Shown here in pieces: positions 41,299-51,098 of a stretch of 64,000 nt of DNA; the first letter of the stretch is position 1, and each line of letters begins with the position of its first letter. Both the position numbers and the translations under genes were made by a program. Source of the DNA: Proteus penneri (GTDB taxonomy: Bacteria; Pseudomonadota; Gammaproteobacteria; Enterobacterales; Enterobacteriaceae); assembly GCF_003144535.1 (NCBI RefSeq), contig NZ_PHFJ01000005.1, positions 188,001-252,000 of the forward strand, in the 5' to 3' direction. The notes beneath the pieces were generated by a model. That model did not search any database, was not told the origin of the DNA, and saw only the letters and a program-made list of their open reading frames with translations.

Positions 41299-41551
41299 CA
41301 TCAGCCTCTTCGAGGGTCACACCATAAACATGCTGTAATGCATCAAGGGTATCTTGTGCTTCTTGTTCATCAAGAATACTCATGGCAAATCCCACATGAA
41401 TAAGTACCCATTTGCCTAATAATTCACTAGGTTCGCCTTCACATACCATCGAAATATTAACAGCACGTTTGACGCCACTGACTTCAGCATAAGCGAGTTG
41501 GTGGACGTCTTCGCCCACCTCAACTATTTTAGCTGGAACACCTAGGCACAT
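41285..41551 (-). CDS. hybG: Hydrogenase maturation chaperone HybG (HypC family)
   Basis: 88 residues with start [21 protein letters not shown]; the N-terminal Cys2 is the iron-carrying residue. [19 protein letters not shown] and [19 protein letters not shown] match E. coli HybG (hydrogenase-2-specific) better than HypC. Overlaps the 3' end of hypB by 10 bp and hypD by about 14 bp, so all are translationally coupled. Confidence 0.93.
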   Translation of the reverse strand: MCLGVPAKIVEVGEDVHQLAYAEVSGVKRAVNISMVCEGEPSELLGKWVLIHVGFAMSILDEQEAQDTLDALQHVYGVTLEEADDAVR

Positions 41552-42729
41552 AAACGACTCTCCAACCAAGTTAACCACTCTTCCATGCCTTCACCTGTTG
41601 TTGCTGATAACGCAATGATTTCGATATTTGGGTTAACACGGCGAGCTGATTCAATACAGGCTTGAACATCAATATTCAAATGGGGTACTAAATCAATTTT
41701 GTTGATAATCATTAAATCAGACGCAGCAAACATATGCGGATATTTCAGTGGCTTATCTTCACCTTCAGTGACAGAAAGAATAGCCACTTTATGCTTTTCC
41801 CCCAGATCAAAACTGGCTGGGCACACTAAGTTACCCACGTTTTCAATAAAGAGAACGCTGTTGTCTTGTAAGCCTAATTGGTGTGTCGCATCATGCACCA
41901 TTTGAGCATCAAGGTGACAACCTTTACCTGTATTCACTTGGATTGCAGGTACACCGGTTTCACGGATACGATCCGCATCATTGGTGGTCTGCTGATCGCC
42001 TTCGATCACGGCACAAGGAACACGTTGTGCTAACTGTTTTAACGTTTGTGTTAACAGTGTGGTTTTGCCAGAACCGGGGCTTGAAACGAGGTTTAATGCC
42101 AACACATTTTGTTGTTCAAAATGTTCGCGGTTATGAACAGCAATTCGGTTATTTTTATCTAACACGTCCATTTCAATTTTTAGCATACGCTTTTGGCTAA
42201 TACCGGGAGCATGTGTCCCTGCTTCACCTTGGCCATAATGCATATTCTGATTTTCAATCACTGGGCTAAATTGCTCTTCATGCTCATGATCGTGCTGATG
42301 TTCGTGAGAGTGACTATGTGAATGGTCGTGGCTATGTGAATGGTCGTGATCATGATGATGATGATCGTCATGTCCATGATGATGTTCATGGAAAACAGGT
42401 GTTTCGTTTAGCTGTGCATCGTTATGAAAATGGAGGTGAACATCACCACTGTTATGATAATAGTGATGATGAACAATGATAGGCTGACCATTGGTCTCGT
42501 AGTTATGCTTATGCTTTTGTTCAGACTTATCAATATATTTATGAACAGTATTCGCTGGAGTAGCATTGTGTTCATGATGGTGATCATGCCCATGATGGCC
42601 GTGATCATGATGATGACCGTGGTCGTGATGATCATGGTCATGAGAGTGATGATGGTGGTGCTCATGTGAATGAGGTTCTACACCTTCAATTCTGACATTG
42701 CCTTCACCACAACCGCAAGTGCTACACAT
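41542..42729 (-). CDS. hypB: Hydrogenase nickel-incorporation GTPase HypB with long histidine-rich region
   Basis: 395 residues, about 100 longer than E. coli HypB (290). N-terminal metal site [10 protein letters not shown], then a region to about residue 170 with more than 50 histidines in HxH, DHxH and HHH runs, then the GTPase domain: [18 protein letters not shown] (P-loop), [29 protein letters not shown] and [10 protein letters not shown]. Supplies nickel to the large subunit; His-rich HypBs of other bacteria also store nickel. The repeated CAT/CAC codons make long shadow frames on the other strand. Lies between hybE and hybG, where E. coli has hybF. Confidence 0.95.
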   Translation of the reverse strand: MCSTCGCGEGNVRIEGVEPHSHEHHHHHSHDHDHHDHGHHHDHGHHGHDHHHEHNATPANTVHKYIDKSEQKHKHNYETNGQPIIVHHHYYHNSGDVHLHFHNDAQLNETPVFHEHHHGHDDHHHHDHDHSHSHDHSHSHSHEHQHDHEHEEQFSPVIENQNMHYGQGEAGTHAPGISQKRMLKIEMDVLDKNNRIAVHNREHFEQQNVLALNLVSSPGSGKTTLLTQTLKQLAQRVPCAVIEGDQQTTNDADRIRETGVPAIQVNTGKGCHLDAQMVHDATHQLGLQDNSVLFIENVGNLVCPASFDLGEKHKVAILSVTEGEDKPLKYPHMFAASDLMIINKIDLVPHLNIDVQACIESARRVNPNIEIIALSATTGEGMEEWLTWLESRLCA

Positions 42730-42791
42730 ATTCTGACTCCTGTACTATTCAATAAGAAGAATGTGACTCTGTGTCGCGTAAAATGTCTACT

Positions 42792-43286
42792 CTATGATCT
42801 TAACTGACCACGGAAGAGAGAACGACGACTTAAATCAACTTCTGCTACGGATTGTGTCTGAACAGGAAGAGAAAGAGCCATTTTTACACTATTTTCAACC
42901 AACTCAACAGCATGTTCCGCTGCTAAATGTCTATCAAGTGGCGACATTAATGAACAAGCAAGGTACTGCATTCCCTCGGCAAGCTCACCCACAACGAATT
43001 TTATCTGACCACATGGTAATTCTAACCCAATGCGATCACCTACTTTTCGGTGTGGCCATTCTTGTGAAGGCCCCGGGAAAACGACAAGCTCTAACATCCA
43101 AGGAGTAAGAACAGCACCAATCCACTGATTTTCAAATAAAGTAAAGCCTCCCGCTTTTACAGGAATGCCTTCACGATAAAAAGGAAGCCCTTTCATCTCT
43201 TTGTCAGCGATTTCACTAAAACGCGCTTCAAGTTGCTCAACAGGCGGTTCATCATATCCTATGATATCCCAGCTTAATTCATTCAT
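42792..43286 (-). CDS. hybE: Hydrogenase-2 assembly chaperone HybE
   Basis: 164 residues, HybE/HupJ rubredoxin-like chaperone family without the rubredoxin CxxC pairs, as in E. coli HybE. It is thought to hold back export of immature hydrogenase-2 subunits through the Tat system. Blocks FSEIADKEMKGLPFYREGIPVKAGGFTLFENQWIGAVLTPWMLELVVFPGP and LELPCGQIKFVVGE are conserved. Overlaps hybD by four bases; 62 bp before hypB. Confidence 0.93.
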   Translation of the reverse strand: MNELSWDIIGYDEPPVEQLEARFSEIADKEMKGLPFYREGIPVKAGGFTLFENQWIGAVLTPWMLELVVFPGPSQEWPHRKVGDRIGLELPCGQIKFVVGELAEGMQYLACSLMSPLDRHLAAEHAVELVENSVKMALSLPVQTQSVAEVDLSRRSLFRGQLRS

Positions 43287-43771
43287 GCTGTTACCTCTTT
43301 AGGTGTGACAGAAATGCCATATTCACGCAAAATATTCACGACATGTTCTAGTGCTATTTCCATTGATTTCTCACCAATGTCAGACAGCGACATGCTTGGC
43401 TCTAATGATGCAGGTTCAATTCCCACTAAAATCAGTTTACGTGGAAATTCATCTGTCATACGCAGTGCCATTAATACATCAGATAAACCTAGCTGATGAG
43501 GCGAGATCTTCTGTGTAAAAAGTGCTGGAACATCATCATCATGTAACACAAAAATACTGCCTGGTTCATGATTACTTCTCACCGCATCAGCAACAATCAG
43601 GAGATCTCTTGCAGCGATATCTTGCAAGATTTCCATACCTGATGTGCCACCATCAATAACATCGACGTTCTCTGGTAAAGAGAAGCGCTCTTCGAGCGCT
43701 TCTACTATACGAACACCAATGCCTTCATCGCTTAGTAATAAATTACCAATGCCTAAGACGAGAGTTCGCAT
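43283..43771 (-). CDS. hybD: Hydrogenase-2 maturation endopeptidase HybD
   Basis: 162 residues, HyaD/HybD peptidase family. Removes the C-terminal 15 residues from the large subunit after nickel insertion. Nickel-sensing residues lie in GNLLLSDEGIGVRIVEAL (Glu), VDVIDGGTSG (Asp) and ISPHQLGLSDVL (His). Starts inside the hybC stop (TAATG). Confidence 0.95.
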   Translation of the reverse strand: MRTLVLGIGNLLLSDEGIGVRIVEALEERFSLPENVDVIDGGTSGMEILQDIAARDLLIVADAVRSNHEPGSIFVLHDDDVPALFTQKISPHQLGLSDVLMALRMTDEFPRKLILVGIEPASLEPSMSLSDIGEKSMEIALEHVVNILREYGISVTPKEVTA

Positions 43772-45474
43772 TATAATACCTTCACCTTACTAAGTTCTTT
43801 ACCTGTTAAATCAACCATATGCACAGCACACGCCATACATGGGTTAAAGGAGTGGATCGTTCTTACCACTTCTAATGGTTTTTTCGGATCAGCAACAGGT
43901 GTACCAACAAGAGATAACTCATAAGGACCCGGTTCATCATTAAAGTTACGAGGACCCGCATTCCATGTTGATGGAACAACTGCCTGATAGTTAGTGATTT
44001 TACCGTCTTTAAACACGATCCAGTGAGATAACATACCGCGAGAGGCTTCTTCAAAACCAACACCACGATACTCTTTGCCTGGTTCAAACTCTGGTTTAAT
44101 AAAGGCAGCAGTATCACCACGACCAATATTATCAACCAATGATTGCCATAAGAAGTTTAGAGAATCTTGTAATACGCAAGCATGAACAGTACGTCCAATA
44201 ATACGACCCCAAGTTGACTCTAACTGCTCATTAACCAGTGTTTCACCGGTTAATTTAGTATAGATTTCATTAACTTCGTTATAGTGTTTAACAGTTCCTT
44301 CATGCTTACCTGCTAAACCACATACTAACCATGCTAATGTTCCCACTTCGACAGGTTTACCATAGAATGTTGGTGATTTAACCCATGAGTATTTATTGTT
44401 TTCATCCCAACCAGTATATTTAGGACGAGTTAAACCTTCCCATGGTTTTAATGGTTCATCATCTTCATACCATGCGTGTTTACCACTTTCTTCAATACCC
44501 TCTTTCAAGTTTTCATCTTTCCAGTTTTTAATTGGACGATACGTTGAGAAATCAACGCCTTCCATATAACCACCAGATAATAAAAACTCGGTATTATTAC
44601 CGTTGATTGGTAACTCAGGTACAGATAAATAGTAGTTCGCACCTTTACCAATTTTTAGCCACTCTGGGTAATAAGCAGCAAAAATTGCAGTATCGACTTT
44701 ATAAACTTGTTCAATAAAATCGCCAAGATTATCGATAAAGTGCTTCACATACATTAAACGTTCTAAGTTAAGAACACTTGGTGCATCAAGGTTAATTGGG
44801 TTAGCAACACCACCCACAGCCAAGTTTTGAATATGAGGTGTTTTACCACCAAGAACCGCTACAATACGGTTTGCATCACGCTGACATTCAAGTGCTTGCA
44901 GATAGTGAGCAACAGCAATCAGGTTAACTTCTGGTGGTAATTTCATGGCTGAGTGACCCCAATAGCCATTGGCGAAAATACCTAACTGACCGCTGTCAAC
45001 CAGATCTTGAATTTTCTTCTGAACTTTTCTGAATTCTTCAGCAGAGTTCAATTGCCACTTAGAAACACCTTTCAGCATTGCTGACGCTTTTTCAGGATCT
45101 GCTTGTAATGCCGAAGTAATATCAACCCAGTCCATCGCAGAAAGCTGATAGAAGTGAACGATATGGTCATGAAGAATATGAGAAGCCAAAATAATATTAC
45201 GGATATACTGCGCATTGACAGGAATATCCATACCTAAGGCATCTTCAACAGCACGTACTGAGGCAATTGCGTGAACTGTCGTACAAACACCACAAATACG
45301 TTGCACGATTATCCATGCATCACGAGGATCGCTTCCTTTTAGGATCTCCTCCATTCCGCGCCACATGGTACCGGAAGACCAAGCCTTAACAACTTTTCCG
45401 TTATCAATTTCACAATCGACGCGTAAATGCCCTTCAATACGGGTAATAGGATCAATAGTAATGCGTTGGCTCAT
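43771..45474 (-). CDS. hybC: Hydrogenase-2 large (catalytic) subunit HybC
   Basis: 567 residues, same size as E. coli HybC. Carries the NiFe site: N-terminal motif ICGVCTTVHAIASVRAVEDALG and C-terminal FNPCMACAVH, with 15 residues (MVDLTGKELSKVKVL) after the His to be cut off by HybD. Oxidises hydrogen in the periplasm, linked through HybO, HybA and HybB to menaquinone. The usual DPCxxC aspartate is Asn here (NPCMAC). Overlaps hybB by four bases. Confidence 0.98.
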   Translation of the reverse strand: MSQRITIDPITRIEGHLRVDCEIDNGKVVKAWSSGTMWRGMEEILKGSDPRDAWIIVQRICGVCTTVHAIASVRAVEDALGMDIPVNAQYIRNIILASHILHDHIVHFYQLSAMDWVDITSALQADPEKASAMLKGVSKWQLNSAEEFRKVQKKIQDLVDSGQLGIFANGYWGHSAMKLPPEVNLIAVAHYLQALECQRDANRIVAVLGGKTPHIQNLAVGGVANPINLDAPSVLNLERLMYVKHFIDNLGDFIEQVYKVDTAIFAAYYPEWLKIGKGANYYLSVPELPINGNNTEFLLSGGYMEGVDFSTYRPIKNWKDENLKEGIEESGKHAWYEDDEPLKPWEGLTRPKYTGWDENNKYSWVKSPTFYGKPVEVGTLAWLVCGLAGKHEGTVKHYNEVNEIYTKLTGETLVNEQLESTWGRIIGRTVHACVLQDSLNFLWQSLVDNIGRGDTAAFIKPEFEPGKEYRGVGFEEASRGMLSHWIVFKDGKITNYQAVVPSTWNAGPRNFNDEPGPYELSLVGTPVADPKKPLEVVRTIHSFNPCMACAVHMVDLTGKELSKVKVL

Positions 45475-46652
45475 GATTTAACCTCAGCCTTTTTTAATTG
45501 TATATTTGAATCTGTTTGTGCAGGTAAAACCGGCAATAAACGGATAATAAGAATGTAAGCTGTTACTTCAAATGCAACGAAACCAATAGAAATCAGCAAT
45601 TCGCTTGCTGTTGGGAAATAGTGGTAACCATTGCCTGGATTGTAAGCAACTAAAGAGTAGTTCATACGCCACATTGCTGCGCCAATTAAGATAAATAAAG
45701 CACAAACAAACAGCATTCTTGGACTACGGCGGTTATTATTTAAATGCATCAAAATGAGAGGAATTAATAACAATACACTTTCAGCAATGAATAACCACGA
45801 GAACATATCTCCATTTCCGATATAACTCAGTTTGCCGTTCCAAATAATTTCACCCCAGCGACATACCAAGAATGCGATCAGTAACACTTCGATCACTTTT
45901 GTTAACTTGGTAAATAGCGGTGTTTCATCATCATTCATGGTACGGCTTGCTTTTAATAAAGAGCCTTCAAAAATAACGATAGTGAAACCAAGGAGGAAAG
46001 CCGTTAACAGAGAAAACAACGGTAACATCTCATAAGATTGCCACAATGGATGTACTTTCCAACCCGCTGAAATCATTAATGATCCCATTGAAGATTGGTG
46101 CATGGTTGGCAGTAAAGCACCAAGACCAATAATAAAGAACATCGCTTTGTTAAGACGTTTCAACGACACTTTCCAGCCTAAACGTTCTAATAACGCAGGT
46201 AAGAATTCTAATGCCATCACCATAATGTAGATGGTCATACAGGTCGCTGTTTCAAACAACACGGAGTTAACGTTAAAGTATTGCGGCATAAAGAAGTGAG
46301 GCATGTTCCAATAACGACCGATATCAATAGCAATGGATAAACCACCTAATGAATAGCCGAACAAGCTCGCTAACAATGCAGGGCGCACTAATGGGTGAAA
46401 TTCCCCTTTATTAAAGACATAAACAGCCCATGCAAGTGCCCAACCACCACATGCAAAGCCTGTTCCTATCAATAAGTCAAAGGCAATCCAGATACCCCAA
46501 GGATATCCCCCATTCAGATCAGAGACGTCGCCCAGACCTAATACCAAACGCTTACCAATAAGAATAAAACCGAGCACAGCAAGCGGTAAAAATACTCTTA
46601 CTGCGAGAGTAAATAACTTACCGCCAAGTGGACGAGGATCATGACTCGACAT
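45471..46652 (-). CDS. hybB: Hydrogenase-2 membrane subunit HybB
   Basis: 393 residues; start [13 protein letters not shown] by homology and because it overlaps the hybA end by 14 bp (a longer frame to 46724 is just hybA sequence). NrfD-family integral membrane protein with about ten hydrophobic segments that passes electrons to the quinone pool. Blocks [39 protein letters not shown] and [26 protein letters not shown] are conserved. Confidence 0.95.
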   Translation of the reverse strand: MSSHDPRPLGGKLFTLAVRVFLPLAVLGFILIGKRLVLGLGDVSDLNGGYPWGIWIAFDLLIGTGFACGGWALAWAVYVFNKGEFHPLVRPALLASLFGYSLGGLSIAIDIGRYWNMPHFFMPQYFNVNSVLFETATCMTIYIMVMALEFLPALLERLGWKVSLKRLNKAMFFIIGLGALLPTMHQSSMGSLMISAGWKVHPLWQSYEMLPLFSLLTAFLLGFTIVIFEGSLLKASRTMNDDETPLFTKLTKVIEVLLIAFLVCRWGEIIWNGKLSYIGNGDMFSWLFIAESVLLLIPLILMHLNNNRRSPRMLFVCALFILIGAAMWRMNYSLVAYNPGNGYHYFPTASELLISIGFVAFEVTAYILIIRLLPVLPAQTDSNIQLKKAEVKS

Positions 46653-47652
46653 CGTTATCCTCCTTGTGGTGTTCCTGCTCTTGTTTTTTACTATTACGGT
46701 TAACCAGATAGGTGATCCCTGCAAGGGCTGCTATTGGTAATACCATGCCTTTATAAAGCGTATGTTGAATATGCTCAGAACGTGCACCCGTTGATAATGG
46801 TGCGACTTCTGGCATTCCTAAATTGTCGAAAGGAACAGCAGAAAGTACCATAACTTGCGTACCGCCACCTTCAAACTCACCATAGATATGATCTTGATAT
46901 TCAGGAATTTTATGCAGATAAGTATCGCCACCACTAATGGTTTGACGTGGGTAATGATATTCTTCACCCGCTTTTTTCGCTAAACGACGTTTTGCTTCTT
47001 CAAGCAATTCTTCTCGTGTACCGAAAATAACCGCACCAGTTGGACACACTTCAACACAGCCTGGTAATAAGCCTTTATCTAAACGCTCAACACCTTTTTG
47101 GTTACAAAGCTCACATTTATAGAGCTTACCAAATGGATCATCATAGTCGTATTTTGGAATGTTATAAGGGCATCCCACCATACAGTAACGACAACCTGTA
47201 CAGATATCCGCGTGATAATGGACAATACCGGTTTTTGGATCTTTGGTTAACGCAGAAACAGGACAAACAGAAACACAGTTTGCATCAACACAATGCATAC
47301 ATTGTTTCTTAATAAAGGCATAACCGTTTTCCAGTTGGTCTTTATTTTCACCAGTACCATCACGCCAAATTTGAATAATGTTATTTGTGTAAGGACTTAA
47401 TTTGTCATTGTTTGACCAAATCGGATCACCATTAGCGTAAGTATCACCACGCTCCATTGGCTCCGGGTGATTAATTTCCTGACATTTTGTGACACATGCT
47501 TGACAGCCTACACACAGTGTAGAGTCATAGAGCATACCGAGAGACCCAGGAATTGGGGGACGGTTCTGCGCCGCAGCATGACTCACAGTGGGTGCCATTC
47601 CCGCAAGAAGAACCCCACCTGATGCCAGCTTAAAGAAATGACGCCTATTCAC
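46639..47652 (-). CDS. hybA: Hydrogenase-2 ferredoxin-like subunit HybA
   Basis: 337 residues. Twin-arginine signal [19 protein letters not shown]; four 4Fe-4S motifs ([66 protein letters not shown]); a C-terminal hydrophobic anchor ([15 protein letters not shown]) followed by a Lys/Glu/His-rich tail. Links HybOC to HybB. Overlaps hybO by four bases. Confidence 0.97.
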   Translation of the reverse strand: MNRRHFFKLASGGVLLAGMAPTVSHAAAQNRPPIPGSLGMLYDSTLCVGCQACVTKCQEINHPEPMERGDTYANGDPIWSNNDKLSPYTNNIIQIWRDGTGENKDQLENGYAFIKKQCMHCVDANCVSVCPVSALTKDPKTGIVHYHADICTGCRYCMVGCPYNIPKYDYDDPFGKLYKCELCNQKGVERLDKGLLPGCVEVCPTGAVIFGTREELLEEAKRRLAKKAGEEYHYPRQTISGGDTYLHKIPEYQDHIYGEFEGGGTQVMVLSAVPFDNLGMPEVAPLSTGARSEHIQHTLYKGMVLPIAALAGITYLVNRNSKKQEQEHHKEDNDVES

Positions 47653-48773
47653 CGTTTATCCTCCTGTGAGGCTCCTGTGGCATTCTTGTCACGGCCTAAT
47701 TGACGCACAGCCATCACACTGACACCCGCAACTGCACCCACGACAGCACCCAGTAAACCAGCTGCACCATAAGAGACACCGCCACCTTCTTTTGCATTAA
47801 CATCAGGCACTTGTGCTTTTGGTGTTGGCTGATAAACATTCGCTAATTGGAAAATACCTTTAGTAAAGCCAATCCCTTCTTCGTTACATCCGTAACAAGG
47901 GTGACCGATACCCACAGGCCAAATTCCACCACCGACATCACAGAATTCCAATGTTGGGCAGTTACCATAGGTTTCAGGGCCTTTACAGCCTAAATGGTAT
48001 AAACACCAACCTTGACGATGACCTTCATCACCAAATTCTTTAGCAAAACGACCCGCATCAAAATGAGGGCGACGTTCACAGTTTTCGTGAATTAAACGCT
48101 CATAAGCAAAAAGCGGTCTGTTTTTGCTATCTAACTTAGGCAATTTGTTGAAAGTAATAATATGTGCAACAGTTGCTAAGAAGTTATGTGGATTTGGTGG
48201 ACATCCTGGAATATTAATCACGGTTTTACCCGGTAAAATTGCTTCCAATGATTTAGCCCCTGTTGGGTTACCCCCAGTTGCTGGCACACCACCCCATGCA
48301 GAACATGAACCAATTGCAATAATCGCAGCAGCCCCTTCAGCGGCTTCTTTGATATGCTCAAGAATAGGTTTTCCTGCAACCATACAGTAAACACCGCCAT
48401 CTTTGTCTGGGATTGAACCATCGACAACGAGAACGTACTTACCTTTATATTTCTCCATCGCATTGTGTTTATTTTCTTCAGCTTGATCACCAAAAGCTGA
48501 AGAAAGCACTTCATGATATTCAAGTGCGATAACATCAAGTACTAGGTTTTCCAGAGTCGGGTGAGTTGCACGTAATAAAGACTCCGTACACCCTGTACAC
48601 TCCTGAGCACCAATCCAGATAACGGGTGGGCGTTCAGGTGACACCATTGCTTCTGACATTTCTGCGGCTGCTTTGCCGCTTAATCCCATGGTAGCTGACA
48701 ACGCAGCACACAATTTCATAAAATCGCGTCGGTTAATACCATGATGGGAAAAAACATTATTCCCCAAGGCCAT
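47649..48773 (-). CDS. hybO: Hydrogenase-2 small subunit HybO
   Basis: 374 residues (E. coli 372). Tat signal [25 protein letters not shown]; proximal cluster motif [36 protein letters not shown]; medial/distal ligands in [17 protein letters not shown] and [14 protein letters not shown]; a C-terminal membrane helix ([18 protein letters not shown]). Carries the whole catalytic dimer through the Tat pore. First gene of the ten-gene operon; AGGAGAG ribosome site and a perfect FNR site upstream. Confidence 0.98.
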   Translation of the reverse strand: MALGNNVFSHHGINRRDFMKLCAALSATMGLSGKAAAEMSEAMVSPERPPVIWIGAQECTGCTESLLRATHPTLENLVLDVIALEYHEVLSSAFGDQAEENKHNAMEKYKGKYVLVVDGSIPDKDGGVYCMVAGKPILEHIKEAAEGAAAIIAIGSCSAWGGVPATGGNPTGAKSLEAILPGKTVINIPGCPPNPHNFLATVAHIITFNKLPKLDSKNRPLFAYERLIHENCERRPHFDAGRFAKEFGDEGHRQGWCLYHLGCKGPETYGNCPTLEFCDVGGGIWPVGIGHPCYGCNEEGIGFTKGIFQLANVYQPTPKAQVPDVNAKEGGGVSYGAAGLLGAVVGAVAGVSVMAVRQLGRDKNATGASQEDKR

Positions 48774-48852
48774 ATATCTCTCCTGATATGATGATTTTTA
48801 ATTGGAATAATTTTAAAACACCGCCTTTTTAACACTCCGACACAATAATGAC

Positions 48853-48866
48853 TTGATCATTATCAA
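48853..48866. promoter_or_regulatory. FNR binding site of the hyb-hyp operon (perfect)
   Basis: TTGATCATTATCAA is a perfect TTGAT-N4-ATCAA. Its centre is 86 bp upstream of the hybO start, which places a class II promoter start near 48818 and leaves a leader of about 45 nt. Anaerobic activation by FNR is the natural reading. Confidence 0.8.
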
Positions 48867-49907
48867 GCGATAATTCATTAAAAAATAAATTATTCCTTTA
48901 TGTGAGTAAAAACGTTTCAGCAATATAAAGTTTAATGCCTACTTTTTATATATTTCGTCATTTTAAATTTATTAAAATACTATTTAATAATGATAAGGAG
49001 AATAGAAATAATTATCATTACTTCAAAAATACAGGAAAGAATAAAATTTAAACTCTTATTAATTAACAACTTACAAACAAGACAAAAAACAAACAATTTA
49101 TAAGACAATATATTTAAAATAATACAAAATTAATAATTAATATTTTCCATTTTCTAAAATCATTTATTGAAAACAAGTTTTAATATACTTTTTAATTATA
49201 ATGACGACTCTTTTTTTCATATTATCAACCTTTATATTACATTATAAATAATGTTAAAAATTGCATTTCATAAACAAGAAATCATTACATTAATATATTT
49301 AATTTCAGCCTATTTTAATTACTAATTTATCCAATCTTCATTTGTTATTATTTTTCAATCATTATTACTCTGTTTACTTTTTAGTCAAAAATTGACCTAT
49401 TTTTCTTATCATTTTTCATATAGTTATATATATATTCGTTTTTGGAATAAGCCAATACCCTAGCGCAAAATCGCTATAAAATTAAATACATATTGATGTA
49501 CGCCAACATTCAAAGATAAGATCATTAATAATTACTAATTAGTACATAATAGTAATCATTTCTTTAAGTTATTTTATAACATATCTAATTTATAACGAAA
49601 TTAATGCAAATAAAATTTAATGTTAAATCCCTGTTGTTTTTATGGATAAAAAATACAATTTCTCGATAAATAATCCCTTAATGGGGCCTATTTCTTTTTT
49701 TTGTGAGAATAGATAAAAGAAGTGGTCATAAATCTAAAAGATTGAGAAATATTTTGTTAACTGTTTGTGTTTTTAATCAAGCAAGATCTCGTGGCTAATA
49801 AGCGGTAAATTGAGAATAGGCATCAAAATGCAAAATGATGCATAACCAACACACACTCAGCAGTCCTCGTCTTAGAAGACTCAGTAACAGCAGATATAAC
49901 AAGCAAA

Positions 49908-49941
49908 ATAAAAAAGCCATAACACCGAAATGTTATGGCTT
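49908..49941 (-). terminator. Intrinsic terminator of the candidate sRNA
   Basis: 11-bp perfect stem with a 6-base loop; the T run exists only on the minus strand, so it must end a minus-strand transcript that starts between here and exbD. Confidence 0.8.
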
Positions 49942-50190
49942 CTAAATTTATTAAAATAATAAAATGCTATGTGTAGTTCTCTGCCTTTCATGTTTTATTT
50001 TACTCACTGCTTATCAAAGATAAGTAGCGGTTTGAATAAGTAAATAAAATCTACTTACCAGAAATTAGAATGACTGAAAACAACGGTCTACCTGGTGCAA
50101 TAAAAAAATAAGTATCCAAATGTGGATAACTTAGATAATAAATAAATTAGGCGTTATAACACGTTACAGAATATTTCAATTTGTAACGTG
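49908..50190 (-). ncRNA. Candidate small RNA of about 280 nt
   Basis: On the minus strand TTGCGC (50223-50218), 16 bp, TATAAT (50201-50196) forms a good sigma-70 promoter. The predicted RNA begins near 50190 with a 9-bp stem CACGUUACA...UGUAACGUG, has further hairpins (around 50106-50128 and 50006-50028), and ends at a perfect 11-bp intrinsic terminator AAGCCATAACA - TTTCGG - TGTTATGGCTT followed by T6 (49941-49908). No coding frame with a convincing ribosome site fills it, and no gene follows. I do not recognise it as a known enterobacterial sRNA. Confidence 0.5.
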
Positions 50191-50195
50191 GGTGC

Positions 50196-50223
50196 ATTAT
50201 ATCCAATAAGATTTTTTGCGCAA
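50196..50223 (-). promoter_or_regulatory. Sigma-70 promoter of the candidate sRNA
   Basis: TTGCGC and TATAAT separated by 16 bp on the minus strand, the best promoter match in this gap. Confidence 0.55.
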
Positions 50224-50571
50224 GTTTTTTTACACTTAAATCAAATTAAAATAAAGACATTATAAATCACAAGGTTATAGATAAATTTAACTTTAAAAAG
50301 TCGATATCAACAAATCTAAAAATGAAAAAAAATGAAGAGTTAATGAATATTAATGTTAGAGGAGTTCAAATAATGATATCTACTTAGCATTAATTGATTC
50401 AGCCAGCTATCTCACAATAAACTTAATTAACTATTTATTCTGTAACTTAATCTATCCATTATTAATATTATTTAATACTAAAGTTAAATTTTATTCTAAC
50501 TCAATTTTATTAATAACATCGATAATCATTAAAAATGGTAAAAATATAAATGCTATATCGCCTATACAATA

Positions 50572-50620
50572 AAAAAGCACTTTATTCATCATTTCACAAC
50601 GACAAATAAAGTGCTTTTAA
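50572..50620 (-). terminator. Terminator after exbD
   Basis: AAAAGCACTTTATT / AATAAAGTGCTTTT stem with a 19-base loop, followed by Ts on the minus strand. Confidence 0.85.
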
Positions 50621-50663
50621 AATAGCGTAATAATACTTAGATAAATAACTTATTTGCTAGATG

Positions 50664-51092
50664 TTAACCACCTGTAGAGACGGTTTCCATTCCCACTAGC
50701 CCAACTTTGAGATAACCCGCTTTTCTTAGCGAATCCATTGCAGCCATTAACGTTTCATAATCAACCGTTTTATCCGCTTGGAAAAAGATTGTTGTCTCTT
50801 TGTTTGCTTGTGTCATCGTATCTAACACATTAGCCATCGTTTCATGTGTGACCATCTCTTCACCAATGAAAATTTGTTTATCCGACTTAATCGTTAAATA
50901 AACAGGCTTTTCAGGGCGCGGTTGGGGTTTAGCACTTGAAGCGGGTAAATTTACTTTTATATCAACAGTAGCTAAAGGTGCCGCCACCATAAAGATAATG
51001 AGTAGAACCAACATGACATCAATAAAAGGCGTCACATTGATATCATGTAATTCATTATCATCACCTGAATCATCACCAAGACGCATTGCCAT
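50664..51092 (-). CDS. exbD: TonB-system energy transducer ExbD
   Basis: 142 residues. A single N-terminal membrane segment with the essential proton-path aspartate in INVTPFIDVMLVLLIIFMVAAPLATVDIKVNLP, then a periplasmic domain. Works with ExbB and TonB to power outer-membrane siderophore and vitamin B12 uptake. Six bases after exbB. Confidence 0.97.
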   Translation of the reverse strand: MAMRLGDDSGDDNELHDINVTPFIDVMLVLLIIFMVAAPLATVDIKVNLPASSAKPQPRPEKPVYLTIKSDKQIFIGEEMVTHETMANVLDTMTQANKETTIFFQADKTVDYETLMAAMDSLRKAGYLKVGLVGMETVSTGG

Positions 51093-51098
51093 AATTCA

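Larger units (their letters stand above)
48774..50663. other. 1.9-kb gene-poor region between hybO and exbD
   Basis: Very AT-rich; no ORF above about 40 codons looks real. Contents: hyb promoter and FNR site; an inverted repeat TAATGATAA (48988-48996) / TTATCATTA (49012-49020); a stretch with short hairpins at 49800-49900; a candidate sRNA on the minus strand (about 49908-50190) with promoter and terminator; the exbD terminator (50572-50618). Between about 49030 and 49780 I see nothing supportable. In E. coli this interval holds other genes (glc, gsp and more), which are absent. Confidence 0.7.

Noticed and set aside
42408-42669. Open frames of 80-85 codons on both strands across the start of hypB, rich in Met, Val and Ile
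   Set aside because: They are shadows of the His/Asp-rich repeats (CAT, CAC, GAT codons) of HypB read in other frames.
49943-49990. Short frame beginning MKGRELHIAFYYFNKF on the minus strand within the candidate sRNA
   Set aside because: It runs through the terminator hairpin, has no convincing ribosome site and no known relatives.
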